From Bradyrhizobium sp. WSM471 (lineage in GTDB: Bacteria > Pseudomonadota > Alphaproteobacteria > Rhizobiales > Xanthobacteraceae): a stretch of DNA of 64,000 nucleotides. Positions 25,028 to 33,635 of the stretch are shown in pieces; within the stretch, counting starts at the first letter, position 1, and the number at the start of each line of letters is the position of its first letter. The notes beneath the pieces were generated by a model. The model did not search any database. It was not told the DNA's origin and was given only the letters and a program-made list of their open reading frames with translations. The translations under genes and the position numbers were made by a program. The stretch covers positions 6,138,001-6,202,000 of the forward strand of contig NZ_CM001442.1 in NCBI RefSeq assembly GCF_000244915.1, read 5' to 3'.

Positions 25028-26041
25028 TCAGAAATCGATCTTCGCGCTTTCCCCATCGCGCAGGCTCGCAGCGATCCCCTGCTCGATCTTGCGCGCGAGG
25101 ATTGGACGATAGTGGATGAAGTCGGCAAAATTGGCGCGGTCGCGCGTGAGATCGTTGTCAACGCGGTAGCTGATGAAATTGCTGCGCGGTCGGCCCGCGA
25201 CCACTTTTTTCAGCGCGGCGTCGCAGGCGCTGCGCTCGAGGGCGGCTTCCGTGCCGGGCTTCGGCACAGTGGTTGCGAAGGTCGGCGGCACGATGATGAC
25301 GACGGGCACATCGGCCGGCAATGTCCTGACGATATCGGCCAGCGCAGCGATCTCGGGAAATGTCGCCCGCATCCCGGCAGACGAGGACGCCGCCGGATCC
25401 CTGGGCCAGCCGACTTCCTTGAATTGACCCGGCGGCCAGATGTCCTCATAGCTGACAAAGCCGTTGGGATTCATCCGCGGTCGCCGGCCAAGCCCGATGC
25501 TGATCCGCTGAAAAGCGTGCTCGATCGCCTGCCAGGAGATCAGCCGTGCAGCGTAGGTGACGACGCTTCTGTCATAGAGCCAGCCGGGGAATGGGACGCC
25601 GCCCTCCTCCTTCACCCGGGCATGCGCGCACCAGCCGGGGTCAGTCACGATCACCAGTGCGCCGACCTCCCGGTGATTCCGCAGGAAAAAGTCCAGCACC
25701 GCGAGTTCCTGGCGGGGAAACGCACCGGTCATGTAGAGCTGCACGAATCGCAGGCCGGTTGCGCGCGACAATTCCATCGGCTCGATCATCTGCGCCGTCG
25801 AGTTGCCCAGGATGGCGGCATTGAAATCCGGATTCCTGGCGCGGCTCGCGGCCGTGATCTGGGTGAGACGATTGTCGACGCCGTCGATACCGAGCAGGCC
25901 GAGCTTGCCGCTGTCATAGGGATCGACCACCACCACGAGTGCGAGCACCAGCAGCGCAGCCCCGATCAGCGTGCCCAGACACGCGAGCAAGCTCCGGCCC
26001 CAGCCGGGGTCGGTCTCAGAACTTGAAGTAGACGAAGTCAT
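25028..26041 (-). CDS. SGNH-fold protein, AlgX/AlgJ/DltD-like
   Basis: A 337-residue protein with one N-terminal membrane segment (about 16-38, LLACLGTLIGAALLVLALVV) and a periplasmic domain. FNAAILGNSTAQMIEP (Ser81 in the GNS turn) gives the nucleophile block, and DFIHYRP near the end (Asp307, His310) gives the DxxH block, the SGNH layout of AlgJ/AlgX and DltD partners of MBOAT proteins. The start overlaps the MBOAT stop by 26 bases, so the pair is co-translated. It would receive or hand on the acyl group outside the membrane. Acceptor unknown. Confidence 0.75.
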   Translation of the reverse strand: MTSSTSSSETDPGWGRSLLACLGTLIGAALLVLALVVVVDPYDSGKLGLLGIDGVDNRLTQITAASRARNPDFNAAILGNSTAQMIEPMELSRATGLRFVQLYMTGAFPRQELAVLDFFLRNHREVGALVIVTDPGWCAHARVKEEGGVPFPGWLYDRSVVTYAARLISWQAIEHAFQRISIGLGRRPRMNPNGFVSYEDIWPPGQFKEVGWPRDPAASSSAGMRATFPEIAALADIVRTLPADVPVVIIVPPTFATTVPKPGTEAALERSACDAALKKVVAGRPRSNFISYRVDNDLTRDRANFADFIHYRPILARKIEQGIAASLRDGESAKIDF

Positions 26042-27398
26042 GCAGATTCCGACCACCCATATGGAGCAGCAATGCGAATAGCCCAAGACCGAGCAGAGCC
26101 GCGAGCCACGGATTGGGACGGCGCGTGAGCACCGCCACGATGTCCTGGCTCGCCGGCAGCAGGAAGGCGAACAGCGGCGCTGCAATCAGCGGCCACAAAT
26201 GCTTTCCGCGCTCGAGCGGCAGCGGCGAAATCAGCCCGGCGAAGACATGCCATGCCGCCTCCACCGATCCCACGCGAAAAATCACGCCGGTCGCGAGCAC
26301 GAACAGCACGGTGAGCGCCCAGCCGAGCCATGACGGGAACTCCGGGCCATAGCGACGCCACAGCGTGCAGGCGACCAGCGCAAGCCCGTGCAGCACGCCC
26401 CACAACACGAAGGTCCAGCTCGCGCCGTGCCAGAGGCCGCACAGCGCCATCGTAATCATCATGGCGGCGAAAAACTGCACGGGCAGCCAGCGCCGCGGCA
26501 AAAGACGCAGGTTGACCAGCGGATAAAACACGTAGTCGCGCAGGAACAGCATCAGGGTGATGTGCCAGCGCTGCCAGAAATCCTGGATATTGGTCGAGCG
26601 CAACGGCGCATTGAAATTGTATGGCAGCTGTACGCCGAACAAGAGGCCGAGGCCGATTGCGATGTCGGAATAGCCGGAGAAATCGAACAGGATCTGGAAG
26701 GAGAAGCAGAAGGCGAGCCAGGCGTCACCGCTCGCGAGCGGCCCGTTCGCTGCCTGCGCGTAGATGGGATCGAGCAGATGCGCGAGGCCGTCGGCGATCA
26801 CGATTTTTTCAAACAGGCCGATCGCGATGAAACAGGTCGCGACGCAAAACTGGCGCTGCCAGCCCGGAACGTAGACCTGCCTGCCGAACTGATGCATCAC
26901 CTCCGACCAGCGCGCCAGCGGGCCCGCGATCGCCTGCGGGAAGAAGACGATGTAGAGCGCGTAGCGGTCGAGCGCATAGAGCGGCGCCCTGCCGCGCTTC
27001 AGGTCGACCAGATACATGATGTGGTGGAAGGTGAAGAAGGAGATGCCGAGCGGCAGCCCGACGTCGAGCACCGGCAGCGTCGTACCGAGCACGAGACCCA
27101 GATTAGCGAGAAGGAAGTTGGCGTACTTGAACAGCGCCAGCACCGCGAGATCGAGCCCGATCACCAGCGTCAGCACCGCCGGCCACTTCACGCGCCCATA
27201 GGCGACCGAAGCGAGCCAGTTGATCGCGATCGAGCCGACCAGGAGCATGATGAAGGACGGGCTGCCCCAGGCATAGAAGGAGAGCGACAGCGCGACCTGC
27301 ACGCCGATGCGCAACCGCGGATAGGGATCGGCCAGGCGATAGATCAGCAGCGCCGCGGGCAGGAAGACCAGGAGAAAGGGATAGTCGTTGAACAGCAT
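26016..27398 (-). CDS. MBOAT-family O-acyltransferase (AlgI/DltB-like)
   Basis: A 460-residue integral membrane protein with about 11 helices. The MBOAT core is present: FFPQAIAGPLARWSEV, DFSGYSDIAIGLG, NFNAPLRSTNIQDFWQRWHI, and CGLWHGASWTFVLWG with the catalytic His. The last residues are FVYFKF, resembling the aromatic C-terminal Tyr motif described for DltX and fused AlgI-type proteins, where the Tyr relays the acyl group. It likely moves an acyl chain from the ACP side of the membrane to the outside, to the SGNH partner encoded next. Confidence 0.9.
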   Translation of the reverse strand: MLFNDYPFLLVFLPAALLIYRLADPYPRLRIGVQVALSLSFYAWGSPSFIMLLVGSIAINWLASVAYGRVKWPAVLTLVIGLDLAVLALFKYANFLLANLGLVLGTTLPVLDVGLPLGISFFTFHHIMYLVDLKRGRAPLYALDRYALYIVFFPQAIAGPLARWSEVMHQFGRQVYVPGWQRQFCVATCFIAIGLFEKIVIADGLAHLLDPIYAQAANGPLASGDAWLAFCFSFQILFDFSGYSDIAIGLGLLFGVQLPYNFNAPLRSTNIQDFWQRWHITLMLFLRDYVFYPLVNLRLLPRRWLPVQFFAAMMITMALCGLWHGASWTFVLWGVLHGLALVACTLWRRYGPEFPSWLGWALTVLFVLATGVIFRVGSVEAAWHVFAGLISPLPLERGKHLWPLIAAPLFAFLLPASQDIVAVLTRRPNPWLAALLGLGLFALLLHMGGRNLHDFVYFKF

Positions 27399-27443
27399 CG
27401 GTTCATAGCCGCGCCATCGCCGGGGTGAGCCGGCGGATGATGC

Positions 27444-28352
27444 TCAGCCCGTTTCGAGGTCGGGCGCAGCGTCACCCGGCTGCCGCAGCATGCGTCGCGC
27501 AATCTTCTCTTCGCTCGGCACCTTGACGTCCCAGGCCAGTCCCAGCGCCTCCAGCGCCCTGATGAAGATGAAGCCCGGATCGAACTCGAACCAGCGCAGG
27601 CCGAAGGCCGCGGAGTAGGGAAAGGCATGGTGGTTGTTGTGCCAGCCCTCGCCCCAGGCAAGCCAGGCCATCACGCCGAGATTGCGGCTGTTGTCGTCGC
27701 GGGTGACGAAGGGCTGCGCGCCAAAGCTATGCATCACGGAGTTGATGGCGGACATGGTCTGCTCGACCACGAACATGCGCACCACGCCGCCCCAGAGCAA
27801 GCCGGTCAGCACGCCCCACAGGCTCATCGTGGCGAGGCCGCCGATCGCGGCCGGCAGCACCAGGCCGAGACCGACCCAAGTGTAATAGTAGCTGTTGACG
27901 GCAACCAGCCTGCGATCCGCTATCAGGTCCGGGACATAGTGCGCAACGTTGGGATAATCGTGTTCGATCATCCAGGTCAAATGCGCGTGCAGGAAACCGC
28001 GCAGGCGGCCGAACGCGCCGTCGCCATGCAGCCGCGGCGAATGCAGATCGCCGTCGTGATCGGACAATTCGTGGTGCCGGCGGTGCATTGCCGCCCAGGA
28101 CAGCATGGGGCCGCGGCCGGCCATCGATCCCATCACGACCAGGATCGCACTCATCGCCGTGGAGGTCGCGAAGGCGCGGTGGGTGAAGAGCCGGTGATAG
28201 CCGACGGTGAGGCCGAGGCCGGTGACCAGCCAGAAGCCGACGAACAAGCCCAGTTCCACCGCGCCGATCGGGCGGTAGAACAGAAGCACCAGTGCCAGCA
28301 GCGTGCCGAGGAAGGGCAAGACGTCGAAGATGATGAAATGCCGGCGCTGCAT
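27444..28352 (-). CDS. Fatty acid desaturase (delta-9 acyl-CoA/ACP type)
   Basis: A 302-residue membrane di-iron desaturase. The three His boxes are HRLFTH, HRRHH and HNNHH (in GEGWHNNHHAFPYSAAFG), in the spacing of stearoyl desaturases. Four hydrophobic helices flank them. ATG 28352 (MQRRHFIIFDVLP) is chosen because the first transmembrane helix follows at once; the frame is open further upstream but reads as noise. It precedes the MBOAT and SGNH genes on the same strand by about 45 bases, so it may supply the unsaturated acyl chain for that pathway, or simply serve membrane fluidity. Confidence 0.9.
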   Translation of the reverse strand: MQRRHFIIFDVLPFLGTLLALVLLFYRPIGAVELGLFVGFWLVTGLGLTVGYHRLFTHRAFATSTAMSAILVVMGSMAGRGPMLSWAAMHRRHHELSDHDGDLHSPRLHGDGAFGRLRGFLHAHLTWMIEHDYPNVAHYVPDLIADRRLVAVNSYYYTWVGLGLVLPAAIGGLATMSLWGVLTGLLWGGVVRMFVVEQTMSAINSVMHSFGAQPFVTRDDNSRNLGVMAWLAWGEGWHNNHHAFPYSAAFGLRWFEFDPGFIFIRALEALGLAWDVKVPSEEKIARRMLRQPGDAAPDLETG

Positions 28353-28576
28353 CCGGCGAAAATGCCGGCTACGGATAATTCGATGATCGCGTTGCTGCTG
28401 CACGGGCGGGATTCCAGGGCACCGACTATGAGTACATACCCCCGCGACGGCTACAACCCAAGCCACCGCCGAAGCCACCGCCCAAGGTTTCAACAGCCAC
28501 GAAAGCCTATACAATCGGCCGGACGCGCCAAAACGCGTTGAAATATCGCCCCTTTCCCCTTGCCCCACGAGCCGCC

Positions 28577-28797
28577 ATGCCGTCACGTGCTGCGACGATC
28601 TTGACGTGCTGTCACTTCTCATTTCGGGACCGGCCATGGGGGCTGATTTGGCATTCGATTCGGAGGCTCACCGCGGCGGGCGGGGACTGCTGCCGGAAAA
28701 CACGCTTCCCGCGTTCGCCAACGCGCCCGACCTGCTGCGACAGGTCGCGGGTGAGAAGGCAATTGCGTTGCCCTCGGGGACACCGGTGGAGCCGTGA
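28577..28797 (+). pseudogene. Remnant of a glycerophosphodiester phosphodiesterase gene
   Basis: The segment reads as a signal peptide split by a frameshift: MPSRAATILT in one frame (start 28577), then LSLLISGPAMGADLAFDSEA in the next, followed by HRGGRGLLPENTLPAFANA. This last block is the conserved N-terminal GDPD sequence (His plus ENTLPAF). After about 28725 the match stops, and a short unrelated tail ends at 28797. The catalytic Asp/Glu and the rest of the barrel are missing. So this is the 5' end of a decayed gdpd gene. Confidence 0.65.
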
Positions 28798-28803
28798 GGC
28801 AAG

Positions 28804-28929
28804 TCTCGTGTCCCGGACGCGGTGCAGCGTGCAACGCTGCTCCGCAGAGCCGGGACCCAGAAGCTGCGATGGGCCCCGGCTCTGCAGCGCATCGCTAAAG
28901 AAGCGCTGCGCTGCGTCCGGGGCACGAGA
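28804..28929. repeat. Type B palindromic repeat (TCTCGTGTCCCGGACGC...GCGTCCGGGGCACGAGA)
   Basis: The outer ends are inverted copies. Inside, GCAGAGCCGGGACCC and GGGCCCCGGCTCTGC form a second stem. Related elements are at 54474-54602 and 55842-55947. It follows the gdpd remnant and precedes the minus-strand gene ending at 28947. Confidence 0.75.
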
Positions 28930-28946
28930 GTGTTGCCATGTCGTCC

Positions 28947-31226
28947 CTACTCCCCGTCCCGCAAGCGCCGGTACAGCGCGCCCAAAATGTTGGAGTAGTC
29001 GTCGGTCCAGACCCGCACCCTGTCGTCGGCTTCGGTCTGCTCCCATGCTTTCGACGATGCGAGCCTGCCGACGTCGGCATCCTCGCGGGCGGAGATGACG
29101 ACGTCGGTCGAGAAGATGTAGTCGCCATCGCGCCCCGAATCCTCGTTGTAGACCCAGCTCTTGAGATCGTTGGCATCGGCGATGCCGACCACGACGGTCT
29201 CGAGATCGAGGTGGCGGTTGGAGACGTGCATCACCACGGCGCCGTGCGGAGCGAGCTTGTCCTTGTAGATCTTCATCGCCTCTTCGGTCGCAAGATGGAT
29301 CGGGATCGCATCCGACGAATAGGCGTCGACGATGATGAGATCATAGGCGCCGTCCGGCTCCTTCGCGAAGGTGAGGCGGGCATCGCCGATCACCGGCTTC
29401 AGGCCCGGCATGCAGCTCGAGATGTAGCGGAAATTCTTCGGATCGCTTGCCGCGTCGACCATGGACTGGTCGATCTCGAAGAATGTCCAGCTCTCGTTTG
29501 GCTCGGCGGCGCAGGCGAGCGTGCCCGATCCGACGCCGATCGCGGCGACCTTCAGCGGCGCGCCCTTGCGCTCGCGGATCGCGGTGACGGCCTGACCGAT
29601 GCCGCCGTCCCTGTGATAGTAGGTGATCGGCTCGGGCCGGCCGGTGACCGGCGTGCCGTCATTGTTGAGGAAGCGCTCGGCGCCGTGGATCGTAGTGCCG
29701 TGCATCAGCACATGGAAATAGCCGCCGGGCGTCACCACGATCTTGTGCACGCCGAAGAAGCTGCGCACCGTGGTGACGCGGCCTTCGTCCGCCGGATAAA
29801 CCCGGATCAACGCCAGCGCCAACGCGACGGTGGCGAATATCTTCCAGCGGCCGGCGTTGACCGCCAGCGCCAGCAGCGCGGCGAGCACGCCGACACCGCC
29901 GGCCATCCAGACCCGGTGATCCTCGAACCAGGTCGACAGCCCGCCCGTCGTGATGGACGGAGCAACGAGGACGACGGCGAGCACGGCAAGCGCCAGCCAG
30001 TACCATTTGACGATGCCCGCCAACCGCTCGTTCGCGGGCGGCCGGCACAGCGCGGCAAGCGCGACCAGGATCGGGTATTCGGCGATCCAGGAGAATGTGA
30101 ACGGCGCAACGAGCCCTGCGAACAGGCCGCCGACCATGCCGCCGAACGACAACGCGACATAGAATCCGGTGAGATATTTCGCGGCCGGCCGGGTCCGCGC
30201 CAATTCGCCGTGGCAGGCCATCGCGATGACGAAGAAGCACAATTGATGCCCGCCGAGCGTCAGCAGCAGGTTCTGCTCGCCGCCGAACGCCAGCAGGAAG
30301 ACGACGCCCGCGATCGCGACCGGCTGGAGCATCAGCATCCATTTGTGCGGCAGCAGCGGCCGCGACTGGAACACCACCACCCAGGTCAAGAGGTACAGCG
30401 ACAGCGGCAGCACCCACAGCAGCGGCGCGGCCGCAACGTCGGTCGAGATGTGCGCGGTGACGGCGATGAGCAGGCCCGACGGCACTCCGGCGAGGAATAT
30501 CCAGCGCAGCCGTGTCATGAAACCGGGCGCCGGCGCATTCAAATCCTCGGTTCGCGCGTCGACCATGGCCAGTTTCGGCGAGCGCAACAGCAGCACGCCG
30601 CATGCGGCGATCAGGAGGATCAGAATGCCGTAACCGCCGGTCCAGAGCCGGTTCTGCGTGTGCAGCGTGAACATCGGCTCCAGCAGGAACGGATAGGACA
30701 GCAGGGCGAGGAAGCTGCCGATGTTGGAGGACGCATAGAGGAAATAGGGATCATGTCCGGCAGGATGCCCGGTGCGGACGAACCAGGCCTGCAGCAACGG
30801 ATTGTTGGCGGCGAGCGCGAAGAACGGCAGCCCGATCGAGATCACGAACAGGCCGAGCAGCCAGACCGCGTAGCCCGAGCCGGGCGGCTCGCCATAGGCC
30901 GAGGCGATGCCGAGCGGCAGCGTGGCGAAGGCTGCGATCAGCAGCAGGAGATGCACCACCACCGGAACGATGCGGTTCCTCACCTGCATCAACACATGCG
31001 CATAGGCGTAGCCCGCCAGCAGCAGCGATTGGAAGAACACCATCGCCACCGACCACACCGCCGGCGAGCCGCCGAGCCGCGGCAGGACCATCTTCGTGAA
31101 CAGCGGCTGCACCGAGAACAGCAACAGCGCGCTGACGAAGATCGCGGCGGTGTAGACCGTCAGCAGCAGCCGGTTACGCGACGAGGACGGCTGCTCCGTG
31201 GCGGCGGGTTGCACGATCGAATCCAT
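28947..31226 (-). CDS. Membrane protein fused to spermidine synthase-like domain
   Basis: A 759-residue protein. The N-terminal two thirds hold about 12 transmembrane helices; the C-terminal third has a methyltransferase-like fold of the spermidine synthase family: AIGVGSGTLACAAEPNESWT, FFEIDQSMVDAA, DARLTFAKEP, YDLIIVDAYSSDAIPIHLAT. The DAYSSDAIP motif keeps the Asp and Ser/Asp cluster of the family, but an SAM/dcSAM site is not demonstrable here. Such fused MFS/spermidine synthase proteins are common in proteobacteria and their substrates are not established. ATG 31226 (MDSIVQPAATEQ) is chosen since TM helices follow at once. Confidence 0.85.
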   Translation of the reverse strand: MDSIVQPAATEQPSSSRNRLLLTVYTAAIFVSALLLFSVQPLFTKMVLPRLGGSPAVWSVAMVFFQSLLLAGYAYAHVLMQVRNRIVPVVVHLLLLIAAFATLPLGIASAYGEPPGSGYAVWLLGLFVISIGLPFFALAANNPLLQAWFVRTGHPAGHDPYFLYASSNIGSFLALLSYPFLLEPMFTLHTQNRLWTGGYGILILLIAACGVLLLRSPKLAMVDARTEDLNAPAPGFMTRLRWIFLAGVPSGLLIAVTAHISTDVAAAPLLWVLPLSLYLLTWVVVFQSRPLLPHKWMLMLQPVAIAGVVFLLAFGGEQNLLLTLGGHQLCFFVIAMACHGELARTRPAAKYLTGFYVALSFGGMVGGLFAGLVAPFTFSWIAEYPILVALAALCRPPANERLAGIVKWYWLALAVLAVVLVAPSITTGGLSTWFEDHRVWMAGGVGVLAALLALAVNAGRWKIFATVALALALIRVYPADEGRVTTVRSFFGVHKIVVTPGGYFHVLMHGTTIHGAERFLNNDGTPVTGRPEPITYYHRDGGIGQAVTAIRERKGAPLKVAAIGVGSGTLACAAEPNESWTFFEIDQSMVDAASDPKNFRYISSCMPGLKPVIGDARLTFAKEPDGAYDLIIVDAYSSDAIPIHLATEEAMKIYKDKLAPHGAVVMHVSNRHLDLETVVVGIADANDLKSWVYNEDSGRDGDYIFSTDVVISAREDADVGRLASSKAWEQTEADDRVRVWTDDYSNILGALYRRLRDGE

Positions 31227-31341
31227 GGAAGCTCCGGCATAATCCCGGCGGGCGCCGGGCGCGCGCAATGGAGCACAAGGCGCCTGAACGGGCAATAAAG
31301 GGTCTCGTGATGTTGCAGAGGGAAATGCTTGATATACAGAT

Positions 31342-31421
31342 GTCATTCCGGGGCGCCTCGAAGAGGCGAACCCGGAACCTAGAGATTCCGGGTTCGATGC
31401 TGCGCATCGCCCCGGAATGAC
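31342..31421. repeat. Type A palindromic repeat
   Basis: GTCATTCCGGGGCGCC...AACCCGGAA...GATTCCGGGTTC...CCCCGGAATGAC. Ends, centre and variable hairpins are as in the element inside uvrD. It is placed 11 bases before the PYROXD2-like start. Confidence 0.85.
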
Positions 31422-31432
31422 ACCAGGGAATC

Positions 31433-33043
31433 ATGAGCGAAACCGACGTCGTCATCATCGGCGCTGGCCATAACGGCCTCACCTGCGCGGCCTATCTTGC
31501 GATGGCCGGCTTGCGCGTGCGCGTGGTCGAGCGCCGCAAGGTGGTCGGCGGGGCCGCGGTCACGGAGGAATTTCATCCCGGCTTCCGCAATTCGGTCGCG
31601 GCCTACACCGTGAGCCTGCTCAATCCGCAGGTGATCCGTGACTTGCAGCTGGCCGAACAGGGCCTGCGCATCGTTGAACGGCGCGCGCAGAATTTTCTGC
31701 CCGCGGCGGACGGCAGCTATCTCCTTACCGGCGAGGGGCGGACGCAGGCGTCCGTCGCGCGGCTGAGCGCGCATGACGCAAATGCGCTCGACGGGTTTTC
31801 GCGCGACCTGGAAGATATCGCCGACGTGCTCCGGCAATTCGTGCTGCGCGCGCCGCCAAACCTGCTCGATGGTTTCGGCACGGCCTCGATCCGCGAAGCC
31901 GTGAACGCATTCCAGAGCGCCAACATCCTGCGTGGGCTGTCGCTGGAGCAGAGCCGCAGCCTGCTCGATCTCTTCACGCGCTCAGCCGGCGAGATGCTGG
32001 ACGAACGTTTCGAGCATGATCTGGTCAAGGCGCTGTTCGGCTTCGATGCCATCGTCGGCAATTATGCCAGCCCTTACGCCGCGGGCTCGGCCTATGTGAT
32101 GCTGCATCACGCCTTCGGCGAGGTGAACGGCAAGAAGGGCGTCTGGGGTCACGCCATCGGCGGCATGGGCGCGATCACGCAAGCCATGGCGCGCGCCGCA
32201 CGCGACCGCGGCGTCGTGATCGACACCGATGCGGGCGTGCGCGAGGTCATCGTCGAGCGCGACCGCGCGGTCGGTGTGGCGCTGGAGAACGGCACGACCA
32301 TCCGCGCGAAATATGTCGCGGCCAACGTCAATCCGAAGCTGCTCTACACGCGGCTGGTCGCCGCCGATGCGCTGCCGGCCGACTTCCTCGCCCGCATCCG
32401 GCACTGGAAGAACGGCTCCGGCACCTTTCGCATGAACGTCGCGCTGGACCGCCTGCCCTCCTTCACGGCGCTGCCGGGCGACGGCGATCATCTCACCTCG
32501 GGCATCATCCTGGCCCCTGACCTCGGCTACATGGACCGCGCCTTTCTCGATGCCCGGGCATACGGCTGGAGCCGGGAGCCCGTGGTGGAAATGCTGATCC
32601 CCTCGACGCTCGACGACACGCTCGCGCCCGCAGGACAACATGTCGCGAGCCTGTTCTGCCAGCACGTCGCGCCGGAGCTTCCTGATGGAAAGTCGTGGGA
32701 CGACCATCGCGACGAGGTCGCCAACCTCATGATCGCGACGGTGGACAAATACGCGCCGGGTTTTGCGACAAGCGTGCTCGGCCGCCAGATCCTGTCACCG
32801 CTCGATCTCGAACGGCAGTTCGGCCTGCTCGGCGGTGACATCTTCCACGGCGCGCTGACGCTGAACCAGCTGTTTTCGGCGCGGCCGATGCTGGGCCACG
32901 CCGATTATCGCGGGCCCGTGAAGGGCCTCTATCATTGCGGCTCCGGCGCCCATCCCGGCGGCGGCGTCACCGGCGCGCCCGGCCACAACGCCGCGCAGAC
33001 GATCCTGAGGGATCACCGGTCGTTGTTCGGTAGCCGTGGATAA
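31433..33043 (+). CDS. PYROXD2-like FAD-dependent oxidoreductase (phytoene dehydrogenase family)
   Basis: A 536-residue flavoprotein. The FAD-binding motif VVIIGAGHNGLTCAAYLA leads, followed by VRVVERRKVVGGAAVTEEF. The C-terminal GLYHCGSGAHPGGGVTGAPG is the second conserved FAD contact of the phytoene-desaturase-like family, in the PYROXD2/YNG2-like branch. Members oxidise unknown hydrophobic or polyol substrates; no carotenoid genes are nearby. AGGGA lies 5 bases before ATG 31433. The last two bases of the stop overlap a DnaA-box-like sequence. Confidence 0.85.
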   Translation: MSETDVVIIGAGHNGLTCAAYLAMAGLRVRVVERRKVVGGAAVTEEFHPGFRNSVAAYTVSLLNPQVIRDLQLAEQGLRIVERRAQNFLPAADGSYLLTGEGRTQASVARLSAHDANALDGFSRDLEDIADVLRQFVLRAPPNLLDGFGTASIREAVNAFQSANILRGLSLEQSRSLLDLFTRSAGEMLDERFEHDLVKALFGFDAIVGNYASPYAAGSAYVMLHHAFGEVNGKKGVWGHAIGGMGAITQAMARAARDRGVVIDTDAGVREVIVERDRAVGVALENGTTIRAKYVAANVNPKLLYTRLVAADALPADFLARIRHWKNGSGTFRMNVALDRLPSFTALPGDGDHLTSGIILAPDLGYMDRAFLDARAYGWSREPVVEMLIPSTLDDTLAPAGQHVASLFCQHVAPELPDGKSWDDHRDEVANLMIATVDKYAPGFATSVLGRQILSPLDLERQFGLLGGDIFHGALTLNQLFSARPMLGHADYRGPVKGLYHCGSGAHPGGGVTGAPGHNAAQTILRDHRSLFGSRG

Positions 33044-33170
33044 GCCTGTGGATGGGCTGTGGACAGACTGTTGGCAGAGCTGTGGAAGAGGGGTGGGTTG
33101 CGCCCGTCCAAGCCTGGTACAAGTTGGTGGAAAATCCGGGGATGAACGGCGGGATAATCCGTGGACAAAG
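33035..33170. repeat. Cluster of TGTGGA (DnaA-box-like) motifs
   Basis: CGTGGATAA (33035), TGTGGATGG (33048), TGTGGACAG (33059), TGTGGAAGA (33081) and CGTGGACAA (33161) are near-matches to the reverse of the DnaA box TTATCCACA. The first four lie within about 55 bases, spaced 13, 11 and 22 bases. No gene is convincing in 33044-33316; this cluster is the only structure I see there. Confidence 0.4.
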
Positions 33171-33316
33171 TCCGGAAAAACCGCCGGATAGCCTGTGGGC
33201 ATTCTGTGCAAGCCAATCCCAAAAACGACTTCGCCCGTCAGGGGAATCCCCCGACGGGCGCGGCTCGGAAGCAGTCGTATGGAGAATTGGCCCCGCCGGG
33301 AAATGGAAGGCGGAAA

Positions 33317-33481
33317 TTACTTCAAGGAGCTGCTAATCGAAGTGAACTTCTCGTTCATCGTGGTGCCCAGGCCGTTCACCACGGTGATGATCGCCAGCGC
33401 GATACCGGCTGCGATCAGGCCGTATTCGATTGCGGTTGCACCTGAATCGTCGGTCCAGAACTTCAAAATCATGCGCTTCAA
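33317..33481 (-). CDS. Flp-type pilin (class IVb)
   Basis: A 54-residue prepilin. The TTG at 33481 is chosen: AGGAGG lies 6 bases ahead, while the ATG at 33472 would be 15 bases away. The sequence LKRMILKFWTDDSGATAIEY then GLIAAGIALAIITVVNGLG holds the Flp motif (G-A-T-A-I-E-Y with the conserved Glu and Tyr) and the hydrophobic helix that packs the pilus. In tight-adherence systems it is processed by CpaA/TadV and assembled by the Tad machinery, none of which is in the window. Isolated flp genes are common in rhizobia. Confidence 0.9.
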   Translation of the reverse strand: MKRMILKFWTDDSGATAIEYGLIAAGIALAIITVVNGLGTTMNEKFTSISSSLK

Positions 33482-33635
33482 GTCTCGCCTCCTATTCCAT
33501 TTAGAGCTGTGTGGGTTGTCCAACACCCGCAAATCTACGTCCTACAACCTGCGGTCGGGTTAACCTCCGGAACGCAAGTTATGGGAAAAATTGGGAACAA
33601 AAGTTCCAAAAATTGAACCGGACGGAACCCTGAGA

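Noticed and set aside
28938..31298. 786-codon open frame on the plus strand
   Set aside because: It lies antisense to the membrane/spermidine synthase fusion; its product is Arg/Gln/His-rich low-complexity text, an effect of high GC in the opposite frame.
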